Assembly (NCBI GenBank): GCA_905250025.1
Contig: CAJNOJ010000150.1
Location: 186,001-250,000 of the forward strand
DNA: 64,000 bases
Reading direction: 5' to 3'
Source: Adineta ricciae
Lineage: Eukaryota > Rotifera > Eurotatoria > Adinetida > Adinetidae
Shown: positions 12,934-25,262 of the stretch, piece after piece
How the letters are laid out: the number at the start of each line of letters is the position of its first letter
Numbering within the stretch: position 1 is the stretch's first letter
Program-made: the position numbers and the translations under genes
The notes under the pieces: generated by a model
Databases searched by the model: none
The model's input: only the letters and a program-made list of their open reading frames with translations
Told to the model about the DNA's origin: nothing

Positions 12934-13279
12934 ATCGCTTAAGTGATATTTGTTTATTCTTCATTCATAACAAAAAACGAAAATGAAAAGAGTAGTAAAA
13001 TTTTATTCACTCAATCTGTCATGAAGACGAACAAGTAAATAGAAAGAATGCAGATAGTTTAGGGTTTTTTTTTCATCGACAACACAATCAGACAACTAAA
13101 AAATTTCATGCATTTTCATTGGCGAACAACATCATGGCATAGTTATGCAGATGCGTGTACACTGACATCTACAGCGGTATCTTTGTATGATTCATTCGAT
13201 GAGTAAATAATAATAAACATGTCATTTGGATAGAACTGAGAAAGAGAAAGGGAAAAGTAAACAGGATTAAATTGAAACG
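12934..13279. promoter_or_regulatory. Probable bidirectional promoter, SETD1 / cyclin L
   Basis: Only 346 bp separate the start codons of two divergently transcribed genes, so both promoters and 5' leaders must lie here or overlap. The sequence is AT-rich with a T-run near 13065. No specific factor site is claimed. Confidence 0.55.
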
Positions 13280-16202
13280 ATGCTCGAGTACGGGAGAGTC
13301 GTTTTAACACTGAGTGATGTTTTATTACCAGCTGAAAAATTGTATCCAAATCCAACACCTTCAATGAACGAAGGTTTGCCTTATGACATCGAGTACGATT
13401 TGAGATTGATCGGGTGTGAACTTATTCAAACAGCATGTCTACTGCTAAAATTACCACAAGTAAGTTGTTTTACGTGAAAATATCAACGGAAATTCTGGCA
13501 TGTGGTATATGTTCTTTTGAAGACTGCAGTGGCAACAGGTCAAGTATTATTTCATCGTTATTTTTATTCGTCATCCTTTGTTCGTCGACAAATGGAAATC
13601 GTTGCGATGGCTTGTACGAATCTTGCAGCTAAAATAGAAGAAAATGCTCGACGAATAAGAGATGTTATCAATGTATTTAATCATATCAAACAAGTACGAT
13701 CGGGAAAGTAAGTAATAGCAAAAGATTCGTTGCGAGTATGTATGTATGTATTTCTCTGTAGAACAATTCATCCTTTACTCATTGATCAAGTTTATGTCGA
13801 TCGAAAGGGTGAAGTGATCAAAGCGGAACGACGTATACTCAAGGAACTTGGATTTTGTGTTTATGTTAAACATCCTCACAAAGTAATTCTTCAATTGCTG
13901 ATCACCGTTTTCTTGTATTTGATATTTTTCTCGTCCATAGATGATCACAGTGTATTTGAAAGTGTTGGAAAAAGAACGAGAAAAAGATTTAGTACAAACA
14001 GCTTGGTAGGTATCATGAATTGCTAGGAAATTTTAAAATATATTTCTTTTTGCTAGTAGCCGACATGCGTTACAAAGATTTTTAGATATTCTATGTATAA
14101 ACGAACTCTTAGGAAACATCTAGGTTCGAGTTAACATTCTATTATTTAGAAACATACTTAGAATATCTATGATCCATTTTCTTAGTATGAAAATAAGGTT
14201 TATTGTGAATCATATTTGAATGAATCTTGTCAGAATGTTTTAACCTTAATATAAATATATTCTCTCTCTCTCTCTTAGTAGCATACTCTCGGATTAAATT
14301 AAGTATGAAGATAATCTGTACACTTGACTGAATTGTATTCCTAAATATCTGTATTTTCTGAAATTCTCTATGCAATATAAAAATAAATTTCTTGTCTTTC
14401 GTCCAGGACTTATGGTAAAACGATGCGTATATAACCGTTTGGAATATATACAATCGCAACTCGCATTTGTTCTACACTTGACTTGAAATCAAGTATCGGT
14501 CGGTAATGTTTTACTACATTTCTTATTCACTCCGATATAAATATTCTCTTTCTCTATTGTTCTAGTCTTATCGTCAATGGTTTGTTTGTTATGTTTGATT
14601 TTTAGATTTAATTGAAAGTAGCTTGATTAAAACACTGCTCATTCGGAACGGATTTCTATTCAACATTGTATCTAATCATGTTGTGTATTTTTAGATGTTT
14701 GTAGAGCAATGATATTGAATTCCTTCGTACGATTTCTTTCTCCTCTATGTCTAATTTTCTATTAAAAACCAAACATAACAAATAATCCATTCGTTTCCAA
14801 ACTCGAGAATACGTTCGATAATTGACATACCGATACTTGATTGGAGTGCACATGTATCAGCGAGAGAATAGGATAGACTTCCCTAACTGCTTGAACATGC
14901 TGTTTCTTCCAAAATTCAAATCTACATTTGTTTTTTAGGAATTATATGAATGATAGTTTACGTACGGATGTTTTTCTACGTTTTACTCCGGAGACAATTG
15001 CGTGCGCGTGCATCGATCTCGCTGCGCGATCACTTCAAGTAAATTTTACTATTGACCTAATCTTGCTCGTTAATTTCTCGTTTTTCTATTCAACAGATTG
15101 CTTTGCCTAAAAGTCCGCCTTGGTACGTCATATTTGGTGCACGCGCGAATGAAGTTCATTTCATTATGTTCTCCATTTTGCGTTTGTATCGACATCGGCC
15201 GGTACGTTGATTGCTCATTTCTTGCAATAGTTATCTACTTTCTTTTTCACAGAAATCGATAGAAGAACTTGAAAAACTTGTGAATGCTGTTCGCGAAAAG
15301 AAAGAAGACGAACGAAAGAAACCGCGAACAGATGTTATTCAATCGACTGAATTAGGTAATACTTCGCCACCACAACCAATGGCTCAAAATTCGATTTCCT
15401 CAACAATAACTAATACGACGACGACTGTTATTCAACACGATGGTAGGAAAACAAATCGAATCTCTTAGTAAATATCATGCTAATGTAATTTTTTTACTTG
15501 TAAGTTGCGACAGTGATTTCAACAACACAAGAAGTCACCAACATAACAACAACAACGACTACTACTACTACAAATGGAAAAAGTTCGAAACGGCATGAGA
15601 GAGGAACTTCAAGAGAATCATCCACAGTGAATACACATCGATACCATCGTTCAAGAAGAAGACGAAGTAGTACGAGAAGCAGGTAAATGAATTAGATTTT
15701 GCACAAACTAATTGTTACTGATTTGTTGTTCTTTTTCGATCAAGTAGATCATCATCTCAGTCGTCTTCACGGTCTTCGAATCATCGTTCTCAAAAGAAAA
15801 AGAAAACTTCACATCGTAGTCGCTCACGTTCTCGGTAACAATCAATTCGATAGATATGAAGTTTTTACGCTCATTCTTGTATTCTCTTGTTTAGTTCGTC
15901 AACGCCACGGAAACGAAAACATCAGAAAGATAAACGACATCGTAGTCGTTCATCGAATCGTCGGAGAAAAGACAAGAAACGACGATCGCGTTCTTCATCA
16001 CCTGAAGAAAAGTAAACCGAATAGTCAAATCTTTCAATAAATAGACAAATTTCTTCCCTTTAGCCATTATTCACATAACAACAAACATCCACTATCAACA
16101 AAAGATACGAATAACAATCTTCATCAACGTTCACATCATCACTCATCGAAACATTCAAATGGTGTTTCATCGTCATCGTCTCATAAAAAATTAAAAAACT
16201 AG
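13280..16202 (+). CDS. CCNL: Cyclin L (splicing-associated cyclin with RS tail)
   Basis: Eleven exons join in phase: 13280-13459, 13523-13707, 13762-13882, 13941-14005, 14939-15038, 15097-15201, 15253-15442, 15505-15682, 15748-15834, 15895-16011 and 16064-16202. The N-terminus YGRVVLTL and the cyclin-box signatures [45 protein letters not shown] and [12 protein letters not shown] match human cyclin L closely. The C-terminal third is Arg/Ser-rich ([19 protein letters not shown]), as in nuclear-speckle cyclins. Family knowledge: cyclin L partners CDK11 and influences pre-mRNA splicing. The second exon must start at ACTGCAGTGG to keep the LPQxAxATGQ alignment. The start ATG lies just before the conserved block. 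One intron (14006-14938) is over ten times longer than the rest. Confidence 0.93.
14006..14938 (+). other. 933-bp intron of cyclin L
   Basis: The intron is bounded by GTAGGT and TTTTTTAG and splits the Trp codon before NYMNDSL. It contains a CT run near 14263 and short open frames only, and no nested gene was recognised. All other cyclin L introns here are about 50-70 bp. Confidence 0.85.
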
Positions 16203-16449
16203 TCAAATCATATTTTCAATATTAGACGTTTCTGTACAGATAGTTAAGCGTCACTGTTGTTTGTCATTTCACGTCACTTTTTGTTTCTCTTGCACACAAA
16301 AAACAAAAGAAAGAAAAATAAACTAGACAGAAATTTATTATGAATCATCTTTGTCTTTTCTTTTTTCTTGCTATTTTCTATGAAATGTGGCATTTAAGAA
16401 CGAAACAAGCCTTGTAGATAGCTTTGAATCCATACACGAGCATTGTTTT

Positions 16450-18891
16450 ATGTCAAAATTAACCGATACAAAACTGTATGAAGCAACCAAACGTCTGGAA
16501 AAACGCTTGAAAGAGCGTGAAGATGAGTACATGATCTACAAACCATATCATGTTGTTGTCGGAACGTTTAATGTTAATAATCGACAACCACCAGCTCATA
16601 TTTTACTTCAAGAATGGTTGCACAGTGTGACAAAGAGCGGCGGACATTCGGAAGAAATTCTTCCAGATATCATTGCTGTTGGCTTTCAAGAAATTGATAC
16701 GAGCAGCGGAGCATACATATACGATGATAAGAAAAAAGAAGATGAATGGGAAGGCATTGTTCGAAAAACCATAAAAGCTTGTTATAAGTCAAAGCATAAT
16801 GATCATAAATTCGATTTATTAAATCGCGTTCGTCTAATGGGTAAGAAATGCGAGTGTAATTCGAGATAAAGTAGGGAAAAGATTTGTTTTAGGTATAATT
16901 CTATTCGTATACGTACGTGCACCGCATATGAATCATTGTACACTAACTTCTCGATCGTCCGTTGCAACTGGTTTCATGGGTTTGGCAGGTAATAAAGGTG
17001 GTGTTGGAATTCGATTTCGGTTCTATCAAACAGACATATGTTTCATTAATTGCCATTTTGCATCGGGTGATGGACAAACTTCTCGCCGTAATGAGGATTA
17101 CCAAACCATAGAATCACGTATGACATTTACATATGGAACTAGTTCTTCTTTGAAAGAGTATATATGGTATGCACCAAGCTCAGTTGGCAATTCAGCATCG
17201 AATCCTCAAGCAACATCAGCTTCTACGCAGTGGTTAGTGTAAATCCAAAATTTGACATATATTGTCATAGTGAAATATATTCTAGGTGGAAAATTCATGA
17301 TCATGACATTGTGTTTTGGTTTGGTGACATGAATTATCGTATATCGCAAACAAATGAACAAGTTCGTGAAGCACTTAAAGAATTATCTACTATTCCATTG
17401 CATGAAAAAGATCAACTACGTTGTGAAATGAAATTGAATCATGTTTTCCCTAATTATTCTGAACCTCCTATTCATTTTATGCCAACATACAAATTCGATC
17501 CAAATACCGAGGTTTATGATACAAGTGAAAAACTTCGTACGCCATCGTGGACGGACCGAATCTTGTACTACGCCAAACGACCGAAAATACAGAATGAAAA
17601 CAAAGAAGAATTTGATTTAGTTCAACCGATTCACTATTCATGTGCTAGAACGATACAATTTAGTGACCATCGTCCGGTCAGTGGTCTCTACAGTATCAGA
17701 ACTAAATATCAATGTAACGAAGAGCGTTTAAATCAGATACGTGATGAATTAATTCGGCAAATAGATCGTGAAGAAAATGATTCTATACCAACAATTGAAG
17801 TCCGTCCACATCCACCAGCAATTCTATTTGAAAATGTAAAATATCTCGATAAAATGACATATTCAATATTGATAAAAAATACCGGTGAATATTCATGTCA
17901 TTGTATATTTTGTCCATCTTCCATGTTTGAACCAACGCGTCCGATCAATACGAAACAATTGACTGATGAACCGATTTTTGATTGTTTATCATTCATACCA
18001 AGTTCATCGTATACCATTGACGTAGGAAAACAACAACACATGGAAATAAGTTTTCAAATGAAAAGTCGTTACTCGTGGTTCTTTGGGAAGAAAATCAGTG
18101 AAATTCTTATTTTACATGTAGAAAATGGTGCAGATACATTTATTACCTTAGATATCACCCTTGATATGGGTCCATTTGGTTTATCACTCGATCAATTTCC
18201 TATGACTTTGTATGACAAAGACAAGAAACAGTATATTTACTCTATAGACCAATCTACAGATTCGATAAATGTTCTAGAAATGAAAAATGATCCTCCAGCA
18301 CTTTATATCTGTCTCATTGACAATTTGAAAGAACGCAATGACATTCAATTATTAAATATCTTTAGTAATGAAATACAAGACTCGATTAATTTAATTCCAA
18401 TACGTGATCAAATTTATACGCACGATTATGATTTTCAAAAGTGTTCAACTATTTCACTATTTATGATCCTGTTACATCTGTTACAATCCTTGCCTGAACC
18501 ATTAATATCACGTGACATCCAAGATCGAGTATTTCTAAGTAGTAACTCGAATTTTCGTTCTTATCAACTACCAAGTGGCGCTGGAATTCAATCTCATATA
18601 CCAAGTGAGATGGCGTCAACGAACTCACACGATATGAGTAAAGCTGTTAGTATGATTATTGAATTATTGAAATCCAAAGAAAGAAACTTATTTTTTCGTT
18701 TTCTTTCACTTTTGCAAAAATGTTGGCCGACATCTGAACAGATCAAACGAACAGAAAATGCACGAAATAGTTTAACTATCTGTATTGATATTTTATCTCT
18801 TTCAATATTGCATGATCATGCTGATCGGAACCAGCGACATACATTCCTTTTAGCCTGTTTGAACGAAGAGAAAAAGAAAAGTCATAAATAA
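16450..18891 (+). CDS. INPP5B: Inositol polyphosphate 5-phosphatase, OCRL/INPP5B type (5-phosphatase, ASH, RhoGAP-like)
   Basis: Three exons: 16450-16840, 16893-17232 and 17286-18891. The catalytic domain shows VVVGTFNVNN, VGFQEID, GNKGGVGIRF, FINCHFASG, FGDMNYRI, TPSWTDRILYY and SDHRPVSGLY. An ASH domain follows (FENVKYLDKMTYSILIKN), then a RhoGAP-like domain around LLHLLQSLPEPLI. This order is diagnostic of OCRL/INPP5B, which remove the 5-phosphate from PI(4,5)P2 on endosomes, Golgi and at cilia. The usual P-x-WCDRIL motif has Thr in place of Cys. No N-terminal PH domain is visible. The first in-frame ATG is used. The frame is open back to 16384, with acceptor-like AGs at about 16398 and 16416, so an upstream exon or a trans-spliced leader is possible. 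It follows cyclin L by about 250 bp. Confidence 0.88.
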
Positions 18892-19208
18892 GATTCTTCT
18901 TTTTCTTCGAACGTGAATTGAATTGTTAGTAATATTTTTTATTCCATTTACTTTAATTTGTGAAACCTATCCATAGCAATATTTTGTTTGTTCTTTTATT
19001 TACGATATCATTTCTTTATCCAATTAAAATTTATCGTGACAAAACTGAAGATATCTGTGAAAATGATGGTTGTTGATAGATGAGTGCGCCATTTTGGTTT
19101 CTATTGATATTTGTATTCAATTAATTGAATTTTTCATCACAAACAAAATCACTGTTTAGAAAGAAAAAGCAAAAATTTCTTGACACATGAAATGAAACGA
19201 TAGAATGT
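18892..19208. other. Convergent spacer, INPP5B / TSSK-like kinase
   Basis: 317 bp of AT-rich sequence holding the two 3' ends. No gene is seen. Confidence 0.6.
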
Positions 19209-20572
<1,364 letters not shown>

Positions 20573-21176
20573 AAGAACAAGTCTTTGAAGTATTGTTGGT
20601 TGGACGAAAGAGCAAAATTAATGCTTTGTAATGGATAAAAACATGAAAGTGATGTTGAATTTAGTGGCGTTTATCCAAATAGCTCTTCATAGTGTAATCA
20701 ATGATGAGTTTTCTTTTCTCATAGACAATGTTGAAAAAGTGACATATTTCGATGAATAAAATAGTTCTGTTGATTTGGAAACTTGAAAATTCGTTACTAG
20801 CCAGACTTTGCGCGCCTAGCTTTCCCACCTGAAAAAAAACTCTTAACTCGTTGATCTATGTTCTATTCAATTGTTCAGCTAGATTCCTATGTTGATTACT
20901 GTACGAACACAAACATAATGAACCGTTAATAAGTGTCTTTAGTAAATCAAACAGATGATTGATCAGATGTTCGCGCATATATTGTGCTTTGCAATATGGA
21001 GTAGAATGTAGAGTTTTACACCTTATAAAAGACAGTTTTCTTCGACAAAAAAACATATTTTCTCTATACGTATTGTTATTAATCGAATATTTTTCTTGTC
21101 TAATGAATTGTGAAGTATACATTTGATTATTTCAATAGCATGTAGTTATTTGTTTTTCCAACTGCCTTTCATGAAT

Positions 21177-22091
21177 AAATATCCAGGTGATTTTACTATT
21201 CACTTCTTAATGCCGAAAAGTAATCAGTCAGCGATGTTTTACGATTCATTCGAACGAGCCACTATGAGTAAGTATTGTCCAATAGGTCAACTGAAAAACT
21301 ACAGAATATGTTTTCTTTTATCATTACATATTTGTAGGTCGCTATCCTGATACTATTCATACTTACACATCTATGAGCTTATTAATCGTTCTTATGTTTT
21401 CATAAAGATATCCACAGAAACGTGTTTTGGGTTATGTGAGCATAAATTGTTTATAGAATTTGCTTTTTATCAATCTAATCTTGAACAATTCTGTTTGCTC
21501 AAAGGATTTTCGTTTTTTGCACTTGTTTTCAGTATACAACATAATTTCAATCGATAGAATATTTTATTAATTACGTAGTCCTTTCTATATTTGTATCATG
21601 CTCATTGAGAGTGGCGAATGAAGTTACAAGGAAGCGATCAAGATCTGGGACTTGACAGTGGTTTATTGAAAAGGAAAATTTCATTCGATCATTTTGCTTA
21701 GATTTAATTGATTTAGGACTTGTTTGAAGACGATGGTTAACCTGTGTCTGAACAGCATGTGGTAGAACGATCATTGTTTGCGATGAATCGTTTCTTTTTT
21801 TTGCGAGATTTCTTCTGCTGATGTGTGTCGAAATTGATAGTTTAACAAGTAATTGACAATATTATTTCATTTATTCAACATCTTTCTCATTCAGAACATC
21901 TTTTGAACGATCTAGCAAATCTATTCGATACTGTGTTAAAGTTAAAAGAAGAATATTCATTCTTCAGCATACTTGACATACAGATATCAATCTTCTCTGA
22001 TCAACGTTTGATGGAAGTCGAACAAGTGCATCTAATTGAATTAGGGTTTACCTGCAAGAAACAAAACATACGACTATATGTACCGAATTGA
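21177..22091 (+). CDS. Possible two-exon gene, unrecognised, 5' end missing
   Basis: One exon (about 21187-21266) encodes DFTIHFLMPKSNQSAMFYDSF and ends at ATG A followed by GTAAGT. A second (21895-22091) opens after TCATTCAG and reads HLLNDLANLFDTVLKLKEEY, ending RLYVPN and a stop. The two join in phase and give a hydrophilic helical protein. No family was recognised. The intron would be about 630 bp and would contain the minus-strand frame at 21571-21774. The gene model is a proposal from splice signals only. Confidence 0.3.
21571..21774 (-). CDS. Possible small ORF, 67 codons, unrecognised
   Basis: ATG at 21774 and TAA at 21571, followed almost at once by AATAAA on the same strand, which would serve as a polyadenylation signal. 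The peptide is hydrophilic with no motif. It could equally be the last exon of an unrecognised gene or chance. It lies in the proposed intron of the plus-strand model around it. Confidence 0.2.
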   Translation of the reverse strand: MIVLPHAVQTQVNHRLQTSPKSIKSKQNDRMKFSFSINHCQVPDLDRFLVTSFATLNEHDTNIERTT

Positions 22092-22337
22092 ACAGACATC
22101 AATATTCATTCTCTGTGTAATCTACGTATGCCGAAACCAAAATCTAACAAGAAGAATAATGAAATCCTATCGAATGTGTCTATTCGATTGAATTGGGAGA
22201 GCGCGCTACTTTTTCTTCGGATAGATGTCGCCAAAAAGTAATTCAATTTCATTCGACAATGACCAAGATAAAATACTCTAGACCATAAAAAAAATCTTTC
22301 AGTTGCTAGGTTTCCATTTAATTTAACGCTTCTAAAA

Positions 22338-23270
22338 ATGTCGCAAGAAATAATTATACCATTTGATGAGAACATAGTTCGACTACCATCATGTTTAACC
22401 GTTCACAAACAACTTCGCTTCGGTTTAAATCAATTTACAACGGAAGAATATGCAAGTCTTATGCAAAAACTATGTGAAACAAAACAGTCTCGTATCTGTG
22501 GCATCGTACGAAAGGATGGATTGGAAACGATTGTTTTAGCTTTGGCATTTTATCGTGCACATCCAACAACCTATGAAGGAATTCGTTTTGAAGTTTATGA
22601 CTTAACTGTCGACGAAAAGGAGCGTAATCATGGTCTAGGCACACGTCTTTTGCAAGATTTAATTCGTCAAGCGAAAGAATGCGGAGCGCCATCGTTAGTT
22701 TTACAATGTGACTTGACGAATACTGATGCGCATCGGTTCTTTTTTCGACATGGCCTTGGAATTAGTTCGTTTACATTTTATCTCGATAAAATTGTGCAAG
22801 GAAAAACTCAAGATCAAATCAAAATTGTTGATATCAGTGATTTGGCTAAGAACGAAGATATCCTAAGTCGAACCGAAGATGTTTTACAACAATTTGGGCC
22901 GGGTTTATCTTCCGATGAAACAGCTTATGCGGATCAAATTCGTAATATTTGTCAAACAGGTCCGGCTCATATGTTAGTGGCGATCAGCAATGATGAGAAA
23001 AAAGATGTTCTTGGTGTAGCTATTTATCGACTATCTCATCATTTGAAATATTCACAATTTATCTATTGTGATGATTTAATTACCGATGAGAACAAACGAA
23101 GTTTAGGTGTTGGTCGAGCGTTGATGAATGCAATGAAACACGAAGCAGAAAGGCTTGGTTTAAATCGAATAGCATTAGATAGTGATTGCCAACAAGGTCG
23201 AGCCCATAAATTCTACCACCGAGAAGGTTTCCGTATTGATCAATTTGAAATGACTATTATTTTCAAATGA
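22338..23270 (+). CDS. Tandem-domain GNAT N-acetyltransferase
   Basis: A single uninterrupted 310-residue frame from an ATG, with two GNAT folds in tandem. Domain 1 (about residues 20-150) has the acetyl-CoA motif A as NHGLGTRLLQDLI, preceded by YDLTVDEKER. Domain 2 (about 160-310) has SLGVGRALMNAMK preceded by DDLITDENKR, and ends GFRIDQFEMTI. Both motif A copies keep the R/Q-x-x-G-x-G/A spacing, so both may bind acetyl-CoA. The substrate is unknown. The lack of introns, unusual for this window, hints at retroposition or acquisition from a prokaryote, but neither is shown. The next gene begins 32 bp downstream, suggesting co-transcription. Confidence 0.85.
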   Translation: MSQEIIIPFDENIVRLPSCLTVHKQLRFGLNQFTTEEYASLMQKLCETKQSRICGIVRKDGLETIVLALAFYRAHPTTYEGIRFEVYDLTVDEKERNHGLGTRLLQDLIRQAKECGAPSLVLQCDLTNTDAHRFFFRHGLGISSFTFYLDKIVQGKTQDQIKIVDISDLAKNEDILSRTEDVLQQFGPGLSSDETAYADQIRNICQTGPAHMLVAISNDEKKDVLGVAIYRLSHHLKYSQFIYCDDLITDENKRSLGVGRALMNAMKHEAERLGLNRIALDSDCQQGRAHKFYHREGFRIDQFEMTIIFK

Positions 23271-23302
23271 ACAAGTGAATATCACTTCTGTTTCTCTTTC
23301 AG
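23271..23302 (+). promoter_or_regulatory. Candidate spliced-leader trans-splice acceptor between adjacent genes
   Basis: The whole 32-bp spacer between the GNAT stop and the next ATG ends in a pyrimidine tract, TTCTGTTTCTCTTTCAG, and the ATG follows directly. The only possible cis donor in the spacer would leave an intron of about 28 bp. Trans-splicing onto polycistronic transcripts is known in rotifers. Confidence 0.5.
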
Positions 23303-24270
23303 ATGAAAAGTGCACGAGGTCGTGAGTCTACATCTTTAAGTTTAATAACGAATGAAGAAACAGCTCCAGTTTCATTTAAACCACATATCACCGAACGTTT
23401 AACATCATTAGATCATCCAAAGACATCACTTGACCACGAAGTATTCCATACATTACGAGAATCATACGACGATCGTTCATCTCCAACAGGTAGACCAATC
23501 AGTTCTTCTAGTCTTGATTATGCACTTTGGCTCGAAGCTGGTAAATACTCGCATAAATCCACATATGCCAAGAATCTCGATGGTAAACCACCAATCAATT
23601 ATAATATATGGCGCAATTATCATCATTATAATTCTGATGTCAAAAGTAGAGCTGAACGCCGAGCGAGTGCACAAACACGATACACCGAACAAGCAGCATT
23701 TAGATATCCAATTACAATCCCTGCTCCATCGCAGTTAGGAGAGAATCATCTAAGGAAATTTTTCGAAGCTAATCGTCGTGAACTTTTTCAAAATCAATCT
23801 CGTTATCGCATGGCACTCGTTACAGCTGATAATGACGATAGATTACTACGCATGCTAAGTCTCAAAAGTCAGCAAAGAAATCCACCAAGACCGTCAGGTA
23901 AATTCGCTATTTTTCCATGGAAAAATAATTTTCAACAGATAAGACTGACTTGAAATCATTTCATTCTTTAGATACTGCTGAACGAAGTGAATCTACCAAT
24001 GCTCCACCGGTTCGTAAATCTGTAACATTTTCAGTCAATCGAACTCGTCAATCATCAAATCAAAAATCTTTACAAATTACACCACAGCAACCACCACGAT
24101 ATCGCTATGGTAGTGGTAAAAAGTTTCTTTTAAAAGACAATCACCCATCAATGGAAAAATTCAAATTCGAACAAGAATTGAAAACAGCAATTAGTTTTCA
24201 TCGTGAACTTAAACGCGCCAGAGCAGGCAGTGAGAAAAGCTTATACGCTAATCAACGACACGACGAATGA
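23303..24270 (+). CDS. Unrecognised basic protein, two exons
   Basis: Exons 23303-23897 and 23973-24270 join in phase (splitting the Asp codon) to give about 297 residues. The composition is basic and Ser/Arg-rich. Tyr/Trp-containing segments such as SLDYALWLEAGKYS, YNIWRNYHHYN and QAAFRYPI stand out. The C-terminus is predicted helical (KFEQELKTAISFHRELKRAR). No signal peptide or membrane segment is seen. No family was recognised. It sits 32 bp after the GNAT gene and 159 bp before a ciliary dynein light chain. Aromatic-rich low-complexity proteins of this kind are often ciliary microtubule-associated, but that is only a guess. Confidence 0.7.
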
Positions 24271-24285
24271 ACGGACAACGATGCT

Positions 24286-24316
24286 TTTATTTATTTATTT
24301 ATTTATTTATTTCTAT
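24286..24316. repeat. (TTTA)n microsatellite
   Basis: About seven tandem TTTA units just after the stop of the upstream gene, probably in its 3' untranslated region. Confidence 0.85.
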
Positions 24317-24429
24317 TTAATCTCAGTAGTGACGATCATGTTTGGAGATTTATTTTTTTATAACTTTTTTTTTATATATGAATCTGGTGAATTCTATTTT
24401 CTTTCAGATCGATACATATAAGCTCATTC

Positions 24430-25262
24430 ATGGCCACTACTGCACTTGCCAATAAATCAAACGAACCTACAGGCTACATCACCCGTCCGAACTTCGAAGA
24501 AAAATTTCGTTCGACAAAAGTACAAGAAATTCTTTACTCATGTATCAGTGAGGTTCTTAGCGATAAAAAATTTGAACAGGAAGCATGCGCAGAATGGACG
24601 AAAACTAGTATGTATTCTAATGACTACAAGCAATCCTTGATTTCACTCATTAAAGTATTACCACTTCAATTACACACTGTGTCATTCAAATCAGTTCATT
24701 GAGTATTGCTTCAAAAAATAGAATCTTTCGAGTTAAATGTGTACTAATTTCTAGAATAGGTCAAAGAAATTGTAACATCAACAGACATGAGCGTGACTTG
24801 AGAACATGAGGAGGATGATGACGACGAAATTCATTCTTGCCATTTTCTAGAATTGAGGTTAAAATCGAAATGATTACATGCATCAAATTCGACTGAATAT
24901 TGGCAATAATCAGAGAGTAACTCGAGATAAAAAAGTGAAGAACAACTTGAGTTATTGTTCATTATGTACTTTTGAAAATAATACTATTTGCATTTATTGA
25001 ACGATTATTCTTAAGATCGAATTTAATCTTTTCTTTTACAATAGTTACAATCAACATTCGCGATCGTCTTAAAGCAGCTAATATGAAATTTGATCGATAC
25101 AAATTTATTGTCCAGTGTATAATTGGTGAAAATAAAGGTCAAGGTGTGAAATATGGTTGTCGATGTCTATGGGATTCGGATACCGATGGTATGGCTGAAT
25201 ATGTTTATTTAAATGAAAGTCTTTTCTGTGCTGTAGCTGCTTTTGGAATCTTTTATTATTAA
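24430..25262 (+). CDS. DYNLT2B: Tctex1-type dynein light chain, DYNLT2B (TCTEX1D2)
   Basis: Exons 24430-24607 and 25045-25262 join at an Ile codon, giving about 131 residues, the usual size for the family. Conserved blocks are YITRPNFEEKFR near the N-terminus, then FDRYKFIVQCIIGENKGQGV, RCLWDSDTDG and the C-terminal LNESLFCAVAAFGIFYY. These line up with human DYNLT2B (FDRYKMVVQVVIGE...SRCFWDADTD...NDSLFCVVAAFGCFYY). Family knowledge: it is a light chain of cytoplasmic dynein 2, which drives retrograde intraflagellar transport. A polypyrimidine-AG lies 22 bp before the ATG. It is the third gene of a closely spaced same-strand trio. Confidence 0.92.

Larger units (their letters stand above)
20573..22337. 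other. Region between TSSK-like kinase and GNAT gene
   Basis: Apart from the two weak models listed at 21177-22091 and 21571-21774, no coding sequence is supported. The part next to 20572 should hold the kinase promoter. Confidence 0.45.

Noticed and set aside
14489..14505. Possible tRNA-Ser anticodon arm in the cyclin L intron
   Set aside because: A 5-bp stem with a CTTGAAA loop is present, but no T-arm (GGTTCGA-type) or acceptor stem can be drawn around it.
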